Assembly: GCA_963759115.1 (NCBI GenBank) | Contig: CAVWXT010000005.1 | Span: 2,604,001 to 2,668,000, forward strand | Source of the DNA: CAVWXT01 sp963759115 | GTDB lineage: Bacteria; Planctomycetota; Planctomycetia; Pirellulales; Thermoguttaceae | Direction: 5' to 3' | DNA: 64,000 nt | Part shown: in pieces, positions 37,710 through 46,867 of the stretch | How positions within the stretch are numbered: position 1 is the stretch's first letter | Layout: each line of letters opens with the position of its first letter | Program-made: the position numbers and the translations under genes | The notes under the pieces: generated by a model | Seen by the model: the letters and a program-made list of their open reading frames with translations, nothing else | Told to the model about the DNA's origin: nothing | Database searches by the model: none

Positions 37710-38234
37710 TCAACATCCCGTATCGGCCAACTCCATCATTGCCGCTTGCCAGCCATTCCTGGCGGCCTCGGCCAACCACCGCCGCTTTTCGCTGGCGTTT
37801 TCGCTCGCCATGCCCAGTTCGTGCATGGCGGGCACGTGGCCCTCTTCGGCCGCCAGCCGCAACCAGCGCTTTCGTTCCTGGGGATCATCGCATTCCAGAC
37901 CGAGGCGATGCATCGCCGGCAAGTGGCCGTCCTCGGCGGCCCTTCTCAGCCAGTGCCTCCTGAAGTCGGGGTCACGGCACGTCAAGGCGAAGGCATACAT
38001 GGCGGGGACGTAGCCTTCGTAGGCCGCATCGCGAAGCCATCGCCGGCGATCCGCGTGCGTATCCGATTGAAGACCGAGTTCATACATTGCCGGGACGTGG
38101 CCGTCCTCAGCGGCCTGTCTCAAGCGGCGGACACGTTCGCCGGCATCTTCCAGTTGGAAGTCCAGCCGATTGCGGCTTCCCAGTTGGACGACGGCGATCA
38201 CATTGGCATACCCATTGGCTCGTCTGGCGTTCAT
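37710..38234 (-). CDS. Sel1-repeat protein
   Basis: 174 residues, no signal peptide. Four to five Sel1-like helical repeats are visible with the spacing LRQAAEDGHVPAMYELGLQS, LRDAAYEGYVPAMYAFALTC, LRRAAEDGHLPAMHRLGLEC and LRLAAEEGHVPAMHELGMAS. Its ATG overlaps the stop of the BON gene by 4 bp (ATGA), showing coupling. Such repeats serve protein contacts, often in signalling. Confidence 0.88.
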   Translation of the reverse strand: MNARRANGYANVIAVVQLGSRNRLDFQLEDAGERVRRLRQAAEDGHVPAMYELGLQSDTHADRRRWLRDAAYEGYVPAMYAFALTCRDPDFRRHWLRRAAEDGHLPAMHRLGLECDDPQERKRWLRLAAEEGHVPAMHELGMASENASEKRRWLAEAARNGWQAAMMELADTGC

Positions 38235-38509
38235 ATTCCTCCTCCGCGCGGTTTGACGAAAGAATCCTCAGTACCCTGCTCGCACGGCACTTCGATCTTG
38301 TTCTCCACCTGCGAGACGCCTGCCAGCCCTCGCAGCGTCTCCTGGGCTAACTGCTTGTAGTAGTAGCTGGGCAGCCGGCCTCGCAGGCAGACCACTCCCC
38401 GGTCGCAATCGACCGACACTCGCCGAATGGGCAGATAGGGGCTGCCCGCAAGGCGGTTGCGCACTTCTGCCGCCACGTCGGCATGGCTTAGACTCGTTGG
38501 CTGAAACAT
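38231..38509 (-). CDS. BON-domain protein
   Basis: 92 residues from ATG 38509, chosen since GGGAGG lies 6 nt before it; ATG 38515 would start on the ribosome site. The BON pattern is VAAEVRNRLAGSPYLPIRRV, VVCLRGRLPSYYYKQLAQET and LAGVSQVENKIEVP. No signal peptide, unlike OsmY. First gene of a BON-Sel1-csrA operon. Role in envelope or phospholipid binding is known for some BON proteins; here unknown. Confidence 0.85.
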   Translation of the reverse strand: MFQPTSLSHADVAAEVRNRLAGSPYLPIRRVSVDCDRGVVCLRGRLPSYYYKQLAQETLRGLAGVSQVENKIEVPCEQGTEDSFVKPRGGGI

Positions 38510-38950
38510 GCTCATCCTCCCGTTGCAACACCAGCCGTTCGCGTTGCCCGCATCGTTAAGGTAGACCATGCGAGTGAGGGGAAGATTACGGCCGAGTTAG
38601 AGTTTGGAGAAAAACTCCGGATGGGGCGGCGTGAGCGTCCCGCGGCTGCCGCCCATTTCTGCGCATCGGTCTTCATTTGGAACGGCGATAGTCCGGACGC
38701 AGTCGATGCCTTGCAGGAAGCTTACGGAAGACTTTTGGAATTCTCACAGCCGATTCATCTTTCGCTAACCGTCGCGGGACACGATGCTGCTCGACCGACG
38801 CGGCCCGTCGTGGAGCCGCGCAGTCTTTTCCCGTCGAGTGCGGCGTTTGCCGAAACCTGACCGCCCGGCGTCCGCCCCCTACCTTGGGCTCCGCGCGAGC
38901 GATCAGGTTGCGCAGACAACCGACACCGACCCAACCTGACGGAGGTTCCG
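38510..38950. other. Gap without a convincing gene
   Basis: 441 bp. A plus-strand frame at 38621-38860 has no ribosome site and no recognisable pattern, so it is not called. The region should hold the promoter of the BON operon. Confidence 0.4.
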
Positions 38951-39271
38951 ATGTGCAGCTTCACGTGCAAGAGGCAAAGGATCAAGAGGTGGAGAATGGC
39001 GTTGTTGGGCCTCGCCGCGGCAATCGCGGCAAGTCTGTTCCTGATGGCAAGAGAAGCCCCAGCACAGCAGTGCCAGACTCGTTACGGCGCCGACACCACC
39101 GGATACTCCCCCGAGAGTCCCTTGAGGAACTCGACCAGATCGTTGCGGTCTTGTTCGCTCAGATTCGCTTCGCGAACCGCCTTGATCTGCGCCGACAGGT
39201 TGGGGTTGTCCTTGCCGCCGCCAGCCATCAGGGCCACCGCGTCGGCCAGCGTGGCCGCGCTGCCGTCGTGA
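38951..39271 (+). CDS. Possible exported small protein, apparently cut or chimeric
   Basis: ATG 38951 has a clear GGAGG site 6 nt upstream and encodes a good signal peptide: basic lead CKRQRIKRWR, then MALLGLAAAIAASLFLMARE and APAQQCQ. After about residue 45 the frame runs antisense over the cytochrome peroxidase 3' end, and its sequence becomes featureless. The start is credible; the remainder is not. Either a short protein ends in another frame or the true 3' part has been lost by the same rearrangement that shortened the peroxidase gene. Confidence 0.35.
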   Translation: MCSFTCKRQRIKRWRMALLGLAAAIAASLFLMAREAPAQQCQTRYGADTTGYSPESPLRNSTRSLRSCSLRFASRTALICADRLGLSLPPPAIRATASASVAALPS

Positions 39272-39744
39272 AAATACGGCGACGTATTGGCTGAGCTTGG
39301 AAAGGTCGCCGATCATCACGTCCAGCTTATGCCCCATTTCGATGGGATTCTCGATCGGGCCGAGCACTGCTCTTCGAGGGTGGCGGCCCGGCCGTCCCAG
39401 AACTGCGACGTGGCGTAGGCGGCGTTGATCACGGTGGGCGAGTTGCGCGCACCCGACTGGCCGCCGATGCCCGTGCTCGTGGGCTCGTGTTTCGTCCAGG
39501 CCGTCTTGGGCTCGTGGCAGGTCGCGCAGGAAACCGTGCCGTCTCGGCTCAGCCGGGTATCGAAGTACAGCATCCTGCCCAATTCGATTTTCTCGGGCGT
39601 CATGGGGTTGTCGGCCGGCACCGGCGGCAACCCCAGGGGCACCTTAGGCATACCATCGGCGGGCTCCCCCACGGCCCTGAGCGCCACCAGCCCCAAAACC
39701 AATGCCGAAAGACACGCTGATCAGAGCCCACAATTCGCGCGCAT
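39082..39744 (-). pseudogene. Di-haem cytochrome c peroxidase (CcpA/MauG type), middle part missing
   Basis: A perfect AAGGAGG site precedes ATG 39744, but a TGA follows after seven codons in the signal peptide. The N-terminal part is clear: KIELGRMLYFDTRLSRDGTV, the haem site CATCHEP, and TVINAAYATSQFWDGRAATL. One base is missing near 39364, then LGPIENPIEMGHKLDVMIGD. Near 39290 the text jumps from DLSKL to ANTSPYFHDGSAATLADAVA, the C-terminal region, ending LVEFLKGLSGEYPVVSAP. About 150-170 residues with the second CXXCH are absent. Either a real internal deletion or an assembly collapse. Intact members reduce peroxide in the periplasm. Confidence 0.8.
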
Positions 39745-39966
39745 GGTATCCTCCTTCTGACCAAGAGTGTTTCGCTACCGTAGGGGAAATCTCAGCGTTG
39801 CGGGCGTCGCCCGGCAAGTAGCGGCCCTACCCGCCGTGCCGCAGATATGTCACAATAACGCAAGCTTCCGTCGGTGGTACATCTCAGTTGATTTAATGGG
39901 TGCCACGATTGGCGGCGCTTCCGGCCGCGGGTGCAGAGTAGGAGAACAGTGCCTGCTTTTCCGTTG

Positions 39967-40119
39967 CCCAGACGTTTACGTCTGGGGCCGGGAAACGACC
40001 ATCCCCTTTTTTCTCCAGCCCCTTCAGGGGCGGAATCGTCGATTCCGCCCCTGAAGGGGCTCAAGGAAAAGGAAAAATGCGGTTGTTCGTTCCTCCGTCC
40101 CAGGCGTAAAACGCCTGGG
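39967..40119. repeat. Cluster of three palindromes upstream of the M16 gene
   Basis: CCCAGACGT-TT-ACGTCTGGG (39967-39986), a 22-bp-arm palindrome centred on 40039 (AGCCCCTTCAGGGGCGGAAT at its left end, 40017-40061), and CCCAGGCGT-AAA-ACGCCTGGG (40099-40119). The gap 39745-40231 holds these and no gene. They are dispersed-repeat types and may terminate or insulate transcription. Confidence 0.75.
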
Positions 40120-40231
40120 CTAGAGAAAAGGTCCGGTTCCCGCGTTTTTTGTCCTCCGCACTAACGCCCAAAGCATTGAATCGGGTCAGATGAACCGGCA
40201 GACGCCGGGGTTACGCACGAGGAGAGAACTC

Positions 40232-42883
40232 ATGAGAATCCGTATGATTGGGGTGTTGGCCGCCTGGTTCCTGGTCGCCCTGCGAGTCGTCTTTGCCGCC
40301 GAGGCCGCGGCCGAACCGCCCCGCTACACCAGCGTGCTTCGGCTGCCCGACCAGATCACCCTGGCCGAGCTTTCTAACGGGCTGACGGTGATCGTGCAGG
40401 AGAACCACGTGGCCCCGGTAGCCACCGTGCGCTGTTTCGTCAAGAACACGGGCAGCGCATACGAGGGCAAGAATCTGGGCGCTGGCTTGAGCCACGTCTT
40501 GGAGCACGTCGTGGCCGGCGGCAGTACGACGCACCGCACCGAAAAGGAAATCGAGAAGATCATCGACACCTTCGGCGGCGCCACCAACGCCTTCACCTCC
40601 ACCGACATGACGACGTTCTTCATCGATTGCCCCGCCAAGAACACGCTGACGGCCATCGAGCTGATGGCCGACTCCATGCAGCGCGTCACGTTCGAGCCGG
40701 CCGAGTTCGCCCGCGAACTGACGGTCGTGCGGCGGGAGTTGGCCGACGGCGAGGTCGATCGCCAGCGGGTGTTGTGGAAGTTGCTCCAGCAGACGGTGTA
40801 TACCACCCATCCCGCCCGCCACCCGATCATCGGCTATCTGAGCGTGCTGAACCAGACGACGAATCAGACGATCATCGACTTCTACCACGAGCGTTACGTG
40901 CCGAACAATCAGGTGTTCGTGGTGGTAGGCGACGTGGAGACGCAGAAAGTGCTCGACGAAGTGGCCAAGCACTACGCGGGCGTGCCGCGGGGGCGGGAGA
41001 CGTACGTGGCGTTCGAGGACGAGCCCGAGCAGCTTTCGCCGCGCGAGGCGGCGGCCGAGATGGAGGGGGCCACCTACGACATGGCGTTCGCTTGGCCGAC
41101 GGTGAAGCTTTCGCACCCCGATCTCTACGCCCTGGACGTGGCGGCGTACATTCTCGGCGAAGGGGAGAGCTCGCGGCTGGTGCAGGGGTTGAAGTATGAG
41201 AAGCAGCTCGTGCTGGGGGTCAATGCCATGAGCGACACGCCCAGCTACGTGACCGGATATTTCGCCGTGATGGCCATGAGTCGGCCCGAGACTTGGCGGC
41301 CGGCCTGCGAAGAAATCCTCCGCGAGGTCTACCGGTTGCGCGACGAGTTGGTGAGCCCCGAGGACCTGGCCAAGGCCAAGAAGCAGAAGGCCGCCGAGCT
41401 GGTCTTCGGCCGGCAGACGGTCAAGCAGGCAGCCGACAGCCTGGGACGCAGCTATCTGAGCGCCGCCGATCCGCTGTTCGACAAGAGCTACGTCGACGGC
41501 ATCCAGAGGGTCACGGCCGAGCAGATTCGCGACGTAGCCCGGCGATATCTCGTGCCGCTGCGGCTCAACCGGGTGATCATCGCCCCGCCGGGCGGCGCAC
41601 CGAAGTTGGCGGAGAAGGCCGCGAAGGCGGCCGAGGGCGAAATCCGCTCCGTGCGGCTGCCCAACGGGCTGCGCGTGCTCGTGAAGCGGCACAGCCAGTT
41701 GCCGCTGGTCAACATCCAGGCGTTTGTACTCTGCGGCTCGCTGGTCGATGGCGAGGACACCGCGGGCCGCGCCGGGCTGGTGGGCGCGATGCTCGACATG
41801 GGCACGGCCGACCATTCGGCCCAGCAAATCGCCCAATACTTCGACTCGATCGGCGGGCAACTGGCGATGAGCGCGGGCCGGTTCACGGTGTACGGCGGCG
41901 CCTCGACGTTGCGAGAAGATTTTCCGGCGGCGGCCGCCCTATTTGCCGAATGTTTCACGCGGCCGACGTTCCTCCAGGATGAATTCGCCAAGGTGCAGCA
42001 GCTCGCTCTCGGCGCGATCGCCCAGCGCGCCGACGATCCCAACCAGGAGATCAACGAATTCTTCTGCGATAATCTGCCGGCTGCCTCGCCCTACCACATC
42101 ATCCCCGGCGGCAAGGCCGATTCGGTGCGGAAACTCACCGCCAAGGATTTGCAGGAGTTCCATGCCAAGTACTTCGTGCCCAACAACATGATCGTGACGG
42201 TCTTCGGCGACATCGATCCCGACGAGGCGCTGGCGCTGGTGAAGAAGCAGTTCGGCGGGCTGAAGCCGGCCCCCGCTTTGCCGCGAATCCCCTTCGATCG
42301 CCCCAACGCCGTCGCCAAGACGATCGTCCGCCATAAGCAGATCGGCAAAGAGACGGCCATGGTGTCGTTCGGCTATCCCACGGCGAGCATCCTCGAGAAG
42401 GAAGACTACGCCGCCATGACGCTCTTGGGGGCGATCATGGCGGGCTACCATTACCCGGGCGGATGGCTGCACAACGAGCTGCGCGGCGAAGGACTCGTGT
42501 ATGGCGTACACGCCATGCAGGTGACGGGGCCCGTGCCGGGCTACTTCGAAATCGTCGCCCAGACCCGTCCCGACAAGGTCGAGGAGGTCGTCGGCCGCAT
42601 CGAGCGCAACGTGGAGCGGGCGAAAGAAGGCCGCATCAGCGAGGACGAGTTCCGCACCGCCGTCGAGCGCGTGATCGCGCTGGAGGCCCAGGAGAATACG
42701 ACCGCTGCCGACCAGGCCCGGCAGGCGGCCCTCGACGAACTATACGGATTGGGTTACGATTATCACAAGACGTTCGACGCGCGGATCGAGGCGGTGAAAC
42801 TCAAGGACGTGGTGGAAGCGGCCCGGAAGCATTTCGGCAACCACGTGTTGGTAACCTCTTCGCCGGAGAAGAAGCAACCGTAA
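40232..42883 (+). CDS. Exported M16 (insulinase/pitrilysin) metallopeptidase, double domain
   Basis: About 883 residues from ATG 40232 (GAGGAG upstream); signal peptide MIGVLAAWFLVALRVVFAAE. The first half carries the inverted zinc site HVLEH (about residue 87, LGAGLSHVLEHVVAGGST) and the downstream Glu region VVRRELADGEVDRQRVLWKL. The second half (SVRLPNGLRVLVKRHSQLPL) repeats the fold but has LVGAMLDMGTADHS where the zinc site should be, so it is the non-catalytic partner half. This is the usual active/inactive pairing. Periplasmic peptide degradation is likely. An unknown gene follows after 3 bp. Confidence 0.92.
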   Translation: MRIRMIGVLAAWFLVALRVVFAAEAAAEPPRYTSVLRLPDQITLAELSNGLTVIVQENHVAPVATVRCFVKNTGSAYEGKNLGAGLSHVLEHVVAGGSTTHRTEKEIEKIIDTFGGATNAFTSTDMTTFFIDCPAKNTLTAIELMADSMQRVTFEPAEFARELTVVRRELADGEVDRQRVLWKLLQQTVYTTHPARHPIIGYLSVLNQTTNQTIIDFYHERYVPNNQVFVVVGDVETQKVLDEVAKHYAGVPRGRETYVAFEDEPEQLSPREAAAEMEGATYDMAFAWPTVKLSHPDLYALDVAAYILGEGESSRLVQGLKYEKQLVLGVNAMSDTPSYVTGYFAVMAMSRPETWRPACEEILREVYRLRDELVSPEDLAKAKKQKAAELVFGRQTVKQAADSLGRSYLSAADPLFDKSYVDGIQRVTAEQIRDVARRYLVPLRLNRVIIAPPGGAPKLAEKAAKAAEGEIRSVRLPNGLRVLVKRHSQLPLVNIQAFVLCGSLVDGEDTAGRAGLVGAMLDMGTADHSAQQIAQYFDSIGGQLAMSAGRFTVYGGASTLREDFPAAAALFAECFTRPTFLQDEFAKVQQLALGAIAQRADDPNQEINEFFCDNLPAASPYHIIPGGKADSVRKLTAKDLQEFHAKYFVPNNMIVTVFGDIDPDEALALVKKQFGGLKPAPALPRIPFDRPNAVAKTIVRHKQIGKETAMVSFGYPTASILEKEDYAAMTLLGAIMAGYHYPGGWLHNELRGEGLVYGVHAMQVTGPVPGYFEIVAQTRPDKVEEVVGRIERNVERAKEGRISEDEFRTAVERVIALEAQENTTAADQARQAALDELYGLGYDYHKTFDARIEAVKLKDVVEAARKHFGNHVLVTSSPEKKQP

Positions 42884-42886
42884 GCC

Positions 42887-44842
42887 ATGAAGCCCCGCAT
42901 CCTCGGCGAGCACCCTTTGGCGAAAGACGCCCACGGGAAATTGAAGTCCCGCATTGCCACGGTGTTTCCCGCCGGAAATTCGATTGTCACCCTGCCGGGC
43001 ATTCACGCCACGCAGCGCCTGGCGTATCTCGACGTGCTCTCGCGCAAGCGCGCGGAGCGCGGCCAGGACCCCCTGAGCCGGGAGGAGCAGATCGCGGAGT
43101 GGCAGAACTCGGTCGACTTGATCATGGAGGACAACACGGTCCTGATCCGGCCCGACCCGGACAACATGGAGTTGATGTTCCGGGCCGACGACCTGCTGCA
43201 GGAGTTGGTTCCCAAGCACCAGGTGAAGTTCCTCCTGGTGCGCAACGAGAAGGTCCGTTCCGCGATCAAGCACAGAGGGGAATACTGGCGCATCAGTCCC
43301 CTGCCCAAGACGCCCGACGAAATGAAGCGGATGATCGCGGCCTCGATGATCGCCATCCGCGGCGGGGAGGTGTATTACTACAGCAAGGCGACGGGCACGC
43401 GATTCCTGACGTACGAGGGGTTCGCGCAATTGGCCGCCTTGGACGAGCCCGCCCTGCGGCAGCACCTGGCGGAAATCCGGGAGTTTTCGGCCGGAGTGAA
43501 CCGCCACGGCCGTCCGGAAATTGCCTTCTTCATGTCGGGCGACGGGTTCTCGAAGGCCGATCTGGCCGCCCACGACTTCGCCGCCCTGGATGAGCCGACC
43601 CTCCGCCACGCTTACGAGTATCTGCGGGAGAAGTTCTGCGACGCGGTTGCGCCCGAGTTTTGGCACGACGACGTCAACGACCTGGAGTGGCGCAACCGGA
43701 TGTACGCGGCCCTGATCGGCGAAGACGAGAAGACGATCTCCGAAGAGTCGCTGTTGGATCTCAGTTCGGAATTCTTCATGCAGATCAGGTGGCTGCCCGG
43801 CGGACGGATCCAAGAAGGGGAACTGATTCTCGATCCCGTGTTCGACCTGGCCGACGAGAGTGACGATCGGGCGCTGCGGGAGCTGTGCGACGAGAAGTGC
43901 ATGGGTTTCATCTTCAACTTCGTGCGCGAGTACGGCGATTTGGAGTACGTCAACATCGGCCAGGTGGTGGGCTCGCTGTCGCTGCGCGAGCAGACGCCCG
44001 GCCGCCGCGGCGTGTACATCGCCCAGGTCAAACAGCGCGACATCAAGGACGAGATCGTTAAGATCATCCGCATGCAACGCTGGGGCATCCGCGAACACCT
44101 CGACGAGGGCAAGCGCCTGTTGGATGCCATCATCCAGTCGGAGGCGTATACGGAGTACATTCTCGACCGCCGCCTGGGTTGCCGCCAACTGGGCATGAAT
44201 CTGCCTCCCCGCACCACCGCCAAACGAATCAGCGAACGCTACTTGGGTGCGCGGAGCGACATGCACGGCGCCATGATCTGGTCGCCCTATTTCGAGCGCG
44301 ATTACATTCGCGGCATGGCCACCGACAAGATCCCGCCGCCGAAGCTGGCCCGCTGGGCCTTTGCCGCCCGGCTGGCGCCGCTGTTGGGCCAGACGGCCGC
44401 CCCGGCCATGATCGTGGGGCGCTGCGACTTGCAGGGCCGCGTGGTCTTCGACGACGGCGACGAAGTCGTGATCGAAGACGAACAGGGCCTGCCAGTGGAA
44501 ATCGTGGTCGCCGATCAGATGGGCACGTTCCGCGACTACCGCACCGAGCTGGAGCATTTCGCCGCGGAATACGCGGCGCCGGTCAACCGCCGCCTTCCCT
44601 TCGTGAGCGACGCCGAGGCGTTCGCCGCCCTCTACGTCGACGCCTTTGTGGCCCGCTTCGCCAAGATTCAGTTGGAATATCAAAAGCGCAAGCGGGCCTT
44701 CGACACGCTCTTCAAGCATCGCCCCCGCGACGAGGCGGGAAGCTTCGCCTATCGCTGGGAATGCGTGCTGGACCGTCTGCGGCGCGCCGTGCCGGAGAAA
44801 CTGGGCGATCTCATCCGCAGCCACATCGGAAGCAATCCCTGA
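42887..44842 (+). CDS. Unrecognised 651-residue soluble protein
   Basis: Intact frame, no signal peptide and no membrane helix. It starts MKPRILGEHPLAKDAHGKLK. I see GNSIVTLPGIHATQRLAYLD, DNTVLIRPDPDNMELMFRAD, KVRSAIKHRGEYWRISPLPK, YVNIGQVVGSLSLREQTPGR, AMIWSPYFERDYIRGMATDK and a beta stretch DEVVIEDEQGLPVEIVVADQ. None matches a family I can name. The many charged residues and acidic/basic alternation fit a cytosolic enzyme or regulator. It lies 3 bp after the M16 protease gene, so they are co-transcribed; a link to proteolysis is only positional. Confidence 0.75.
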   Translation: MKPRILGEHPLAKDAHGKLKSRIATVFPAGNSIVTLPGIHATQRLAYLDVLSRKRAERGQDPLSREEQIAEWQNSVDLIMEDNTVLIRPDPDNMELMFRADDLLQELVPKHQVKFLLVRNEKVRSAIKHRGEYWRISPLPKTPDEMKRMIAASMIAIRGGEVYYYSKATGTRFLTYEGFAQLAALDEPALRQHLAEIREFSAGVNRHGRPEIAFFMSGDGFSKADLAAHDFAALDEPTLRHAYEYLREKFCDAVAPEFWHDDVNDLEWRNRMYAALIGEDEKTISEESLLDLSSEFFMQIRWLPGGRIQEGELILDPVFDLADESDDRALRELCDEKCMGFIFNFVREYGDLEYVNIGQVVGSLSLREQTPGRRGVYIAQVKQRDIKDEIVKIIRMQRWGIREHLDEGKRLLDAIIQSEAYTEYILDRRLGCRQLGMNLPPRTTAKRISERYLGARSDMHGAMIWSPYFERDYIRGMATDKIPPPKLARWAFAARLAPLLGQTAAPAMIVGRCDLQGRVVFDDGDEVVIEDEQGLPVEIVVADQMGTFRDYRTELEHFAAEYAAPVNRRLPFVSDAEAFAALYVDAFVARFAKIQLEYQKRKRAFDTLFKHRPRDEAGSFAYRWECVLDRLRRAVPEKLGDLIRSHIGSNP

Positions 44843-44845
44843 CTT

Positions 44846-46540
44846 CTATCGGCTCTGTTCGCCCGGCTGCAATCCCGAGCGGGCTTGGAGCGTCGGATTG
44901 AGGCTGCGGCGGGCCGCATCCAAAGCGGCGGCCAGTACGGGGTCGTTGCCGCCGGGTAGCCGGCCGTCGATGGGCTTCGCCCGCGCCTGTACGACGATGT
45001 CCGGTTCGACGCCCTCGTGGCTATAAGGCCGGGCGTTGGGCGAGTAGAACTTGGCGGTCGTCAGCCGCACGCCGGCGCTGCACTCGTCCAGAGGAAAAAT
45101 GCCCTGGACCGAGCCCTTCCCGAAGCTCCGCACGCCCACGATCGTGCCGCGGTGGTGGTCGCGGATGGCCCCGGCAAAGATCTCCGCGGCGCTGGCGCTG
45201 TCCTGGTCGATCATCACCACCAGCGGCATCTGCCACTTGCCTTGCTCGTGGGCCTTGTAGGTGAAATCTTCCTGGGGATTGCGCCCGCGGGTGGAAACGA
45301 TGATGCCGCGCTCGACGAAACGGTCCACCACCTCCACGGCCGAAACCAGCAGGCCGCCGGGGTTGCCGCACACGTCGATCACCAGGCACTTCATCCCCTC
45401 GCGGTGGAGTTTCCACAAGGCGGCGTCGAGGTCGCGGGCCGTGGTCTTCTGGAAGCACGTCAGCTTGAAGTAGCCGATGCCATACTGGGGATCGATCATG
45501 CTCACCTGGTCGATGCTGGGCACCTCGATGCGGCGGCGGCGCATGTTCAGTTGCCGCTGCGGTTGGCCCGGCGTGGCCACGGAGAGCGCCACGACACTGC
45601 CCTCGACGCCTTGCAGCAGGTTGGCGGCCTGGTCGGTGGTGAAGTTCTTCGTCGACCGGCCGTCGACGGCGAGGATCTGATCGCCGGCGTGTACGCCGGC
45701 CTCTTCGGCCGGACTGCCGGAAATCACCCGCACGATCGCCAGCCCGCCCTCTTGAGCCTTGAGTTCCACCCCCAAGCCGACGAAATTGCCCTCGATCGTG
45801 GCGTAGACCTCGTTAAGTTGATCGGGGGTGAGATAGGCGGAATACGGATCCAGCGCGTTGGTCGCGCCGCACAGGTACTCGAGCACCACGGCAGACGAGG
45901 CGATCTCCAATTCCTGCTGGGCCATCCGCGCGGCGGCGGCCACGGCGTCGCGTGCGTCGTCGCGGGTGTTGACGATCCTCGGATCAACGAGGCTTCGCAA
46001 GTCGCGGCGAAATGCGTCGATCGCCGGCCGGTCGCGCTGCGGCACGTTCCGCTCGACGAACGTTCGTTCGCCCAACGCCACCACCAGGTTGCCCGTCCCC
46101 CGATCCACCAACTCTTTCCAGCGGGGCAACTCCACGTAATGCGACTCGATCTTCAACAACACCTGGCCGTAAAGCTCCAACGCCCGCGGAACCGACATCC
46201 GCGCGACCGAGTCGCAGAAGCTTCGGTCGGTGTAGCGGCGTTCCAGGTCGTAGTGGAGCCGGGTGGCGTCAAACCGCTGCTGCAATGCGCCGTCGTTGGG
46301 ATACTGCCGCAGCGCGTTCTCATAATGTGCCAGGGCCTCGCCCCACCGCCGCTGTTGCTCCAACTGCTGGCCTTGCTTGAGCAAAGCACCCACCGGGCCG
46401 TCGGACAACGCGGCACTGTCGGCCGCGGGACCGGCAAAGCGGATCTCGGTACGAGGCTGAGCCGCCGCGGGCACGGCGAAGAGCACCGCCCAGGCAGCCA
46501 GGAAGGCGCAGAGGCCGAAGGAAGGGACCCGTCGTAGCAT
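44846..46540 (-). CDS. Carboxyl-terminal processing protease (S41)
   Basis: 564 residues with a signal peptide (FGLCAFLAAWAVLFAVPAAA). A TPR-like lead (QGQQLEQQRRWGEALAHYEN) precedes the PDZ domain at about 255-330 (GLGVELKAQEGGLAIVRVIS, GVHAGDQILAVDGRSTKNFT). The protease domain has the Ser/Lys dyad: nucleophile in DQDSASAAEIFAGAIRDHHR and Lys in VGVRSFGKGSVQGIFPLDE. ATG 46540 fits the signal start. It is convergent with the unknown gene ending at 44842, with a 3-bp gap. Periplasmic processing or degradation of proteins from their C-terminus. Confidence 0.94.
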   Translation of the reverse strand: MLRRVPSFGLCAFLAAWAVLFAVPAAAQPRTEIRFAGPAADSAALSDGPVGALLKQGQQLEQQRRWGEALAHYENALRQYPNDGALQQRFDATRLHYDLERRYTDRSFCDSVARMSVPRALELYGQVLLKIESHYVELPRWKELVDRGTGNLVVALGERTFVERNVPQRDRPAIDAFRRDLRSLVDPRIVNTRDDARDAVAAAARMAQQELEIASSAVVLEYLCGATNALDPYSAYLTPDQLNEVYATIEGNFVGLGVELKAQEGGLAIVRVISGSPAEEAGVHAGDQILAVDGRSTKNFTTDQAANLLQGVEGSVVALSVATPGQPQRQLNMRRRRIEVPSIDQVSMIDPQYGIGYFKLTCFQKTTARDLDAALWKLHREGMKCLVIDVCGNPGGLLVSAVEVVDRFVERGIIVSTRGRNPQEDFTYKAHEQGKWQMPLVVMIDQDSASAAEIFAGAIRDHHRGTIVGVRSFGKGSVQGIFPLDECSAGVRLTTAKFYSPNARPYSHEGVEPDIVVQARAKPIDGRLPGGNDPVLAAALDAARRSLNPTLQARSGLQPGEQSR

Positions 46541-46867
46541 GGTGTCGTCCGTCGCAGGTGTGTGTGCGTCGCAGAAAGCCGGTTCCGGCTCCGTGGCAAA
46601 ACAGGTAGGTAGGAACTGCGGCGAGCAGGCCGGGAAACGGGTCCAATTTCCCGGCCTTAGTAATGTTAGGTCATAACTTGGGGTGAGTCAAATCGCGGTC
46701 AGCGAATTTCGGGCGGGGAATCGCTACAGCCCGCACAGCCGGACCGGGACGTTGGCGTGACAAGGGCCATGCCCCACCGCGCCGCAAGCGCGTTTTACGC
46801 CGGTTCTGCCGGGAATGAACGCCTGCACGGGAAAGAACACCCTGACCGGGTGGAACCCTTACAGCCC
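46541..46867. other. Intergenic region, nothing supported
   Basis: 327 bp between the S41 gene start and the flippase stop. Small ORFs here have no ribosome site and no recognisable pattern. No strong palindrome was seen. Confidence 0.4.

Noticed and set aside
38621..38860. 79-residue plus-strand ORF
   Set aside because: No ribosome site, no recognisable pattern, ends in low-complexity Pro/Arg/Ser.
42740..44824. 694-residue minus-strand ORF opposite the 651-residue protein
   Set aside because: Composition (Leu/Val/Ala/His/Gln runs, AARDE-like) is that of an antisense frame; the plus-strand gene is coupled to the M16 gene and has a normal start.
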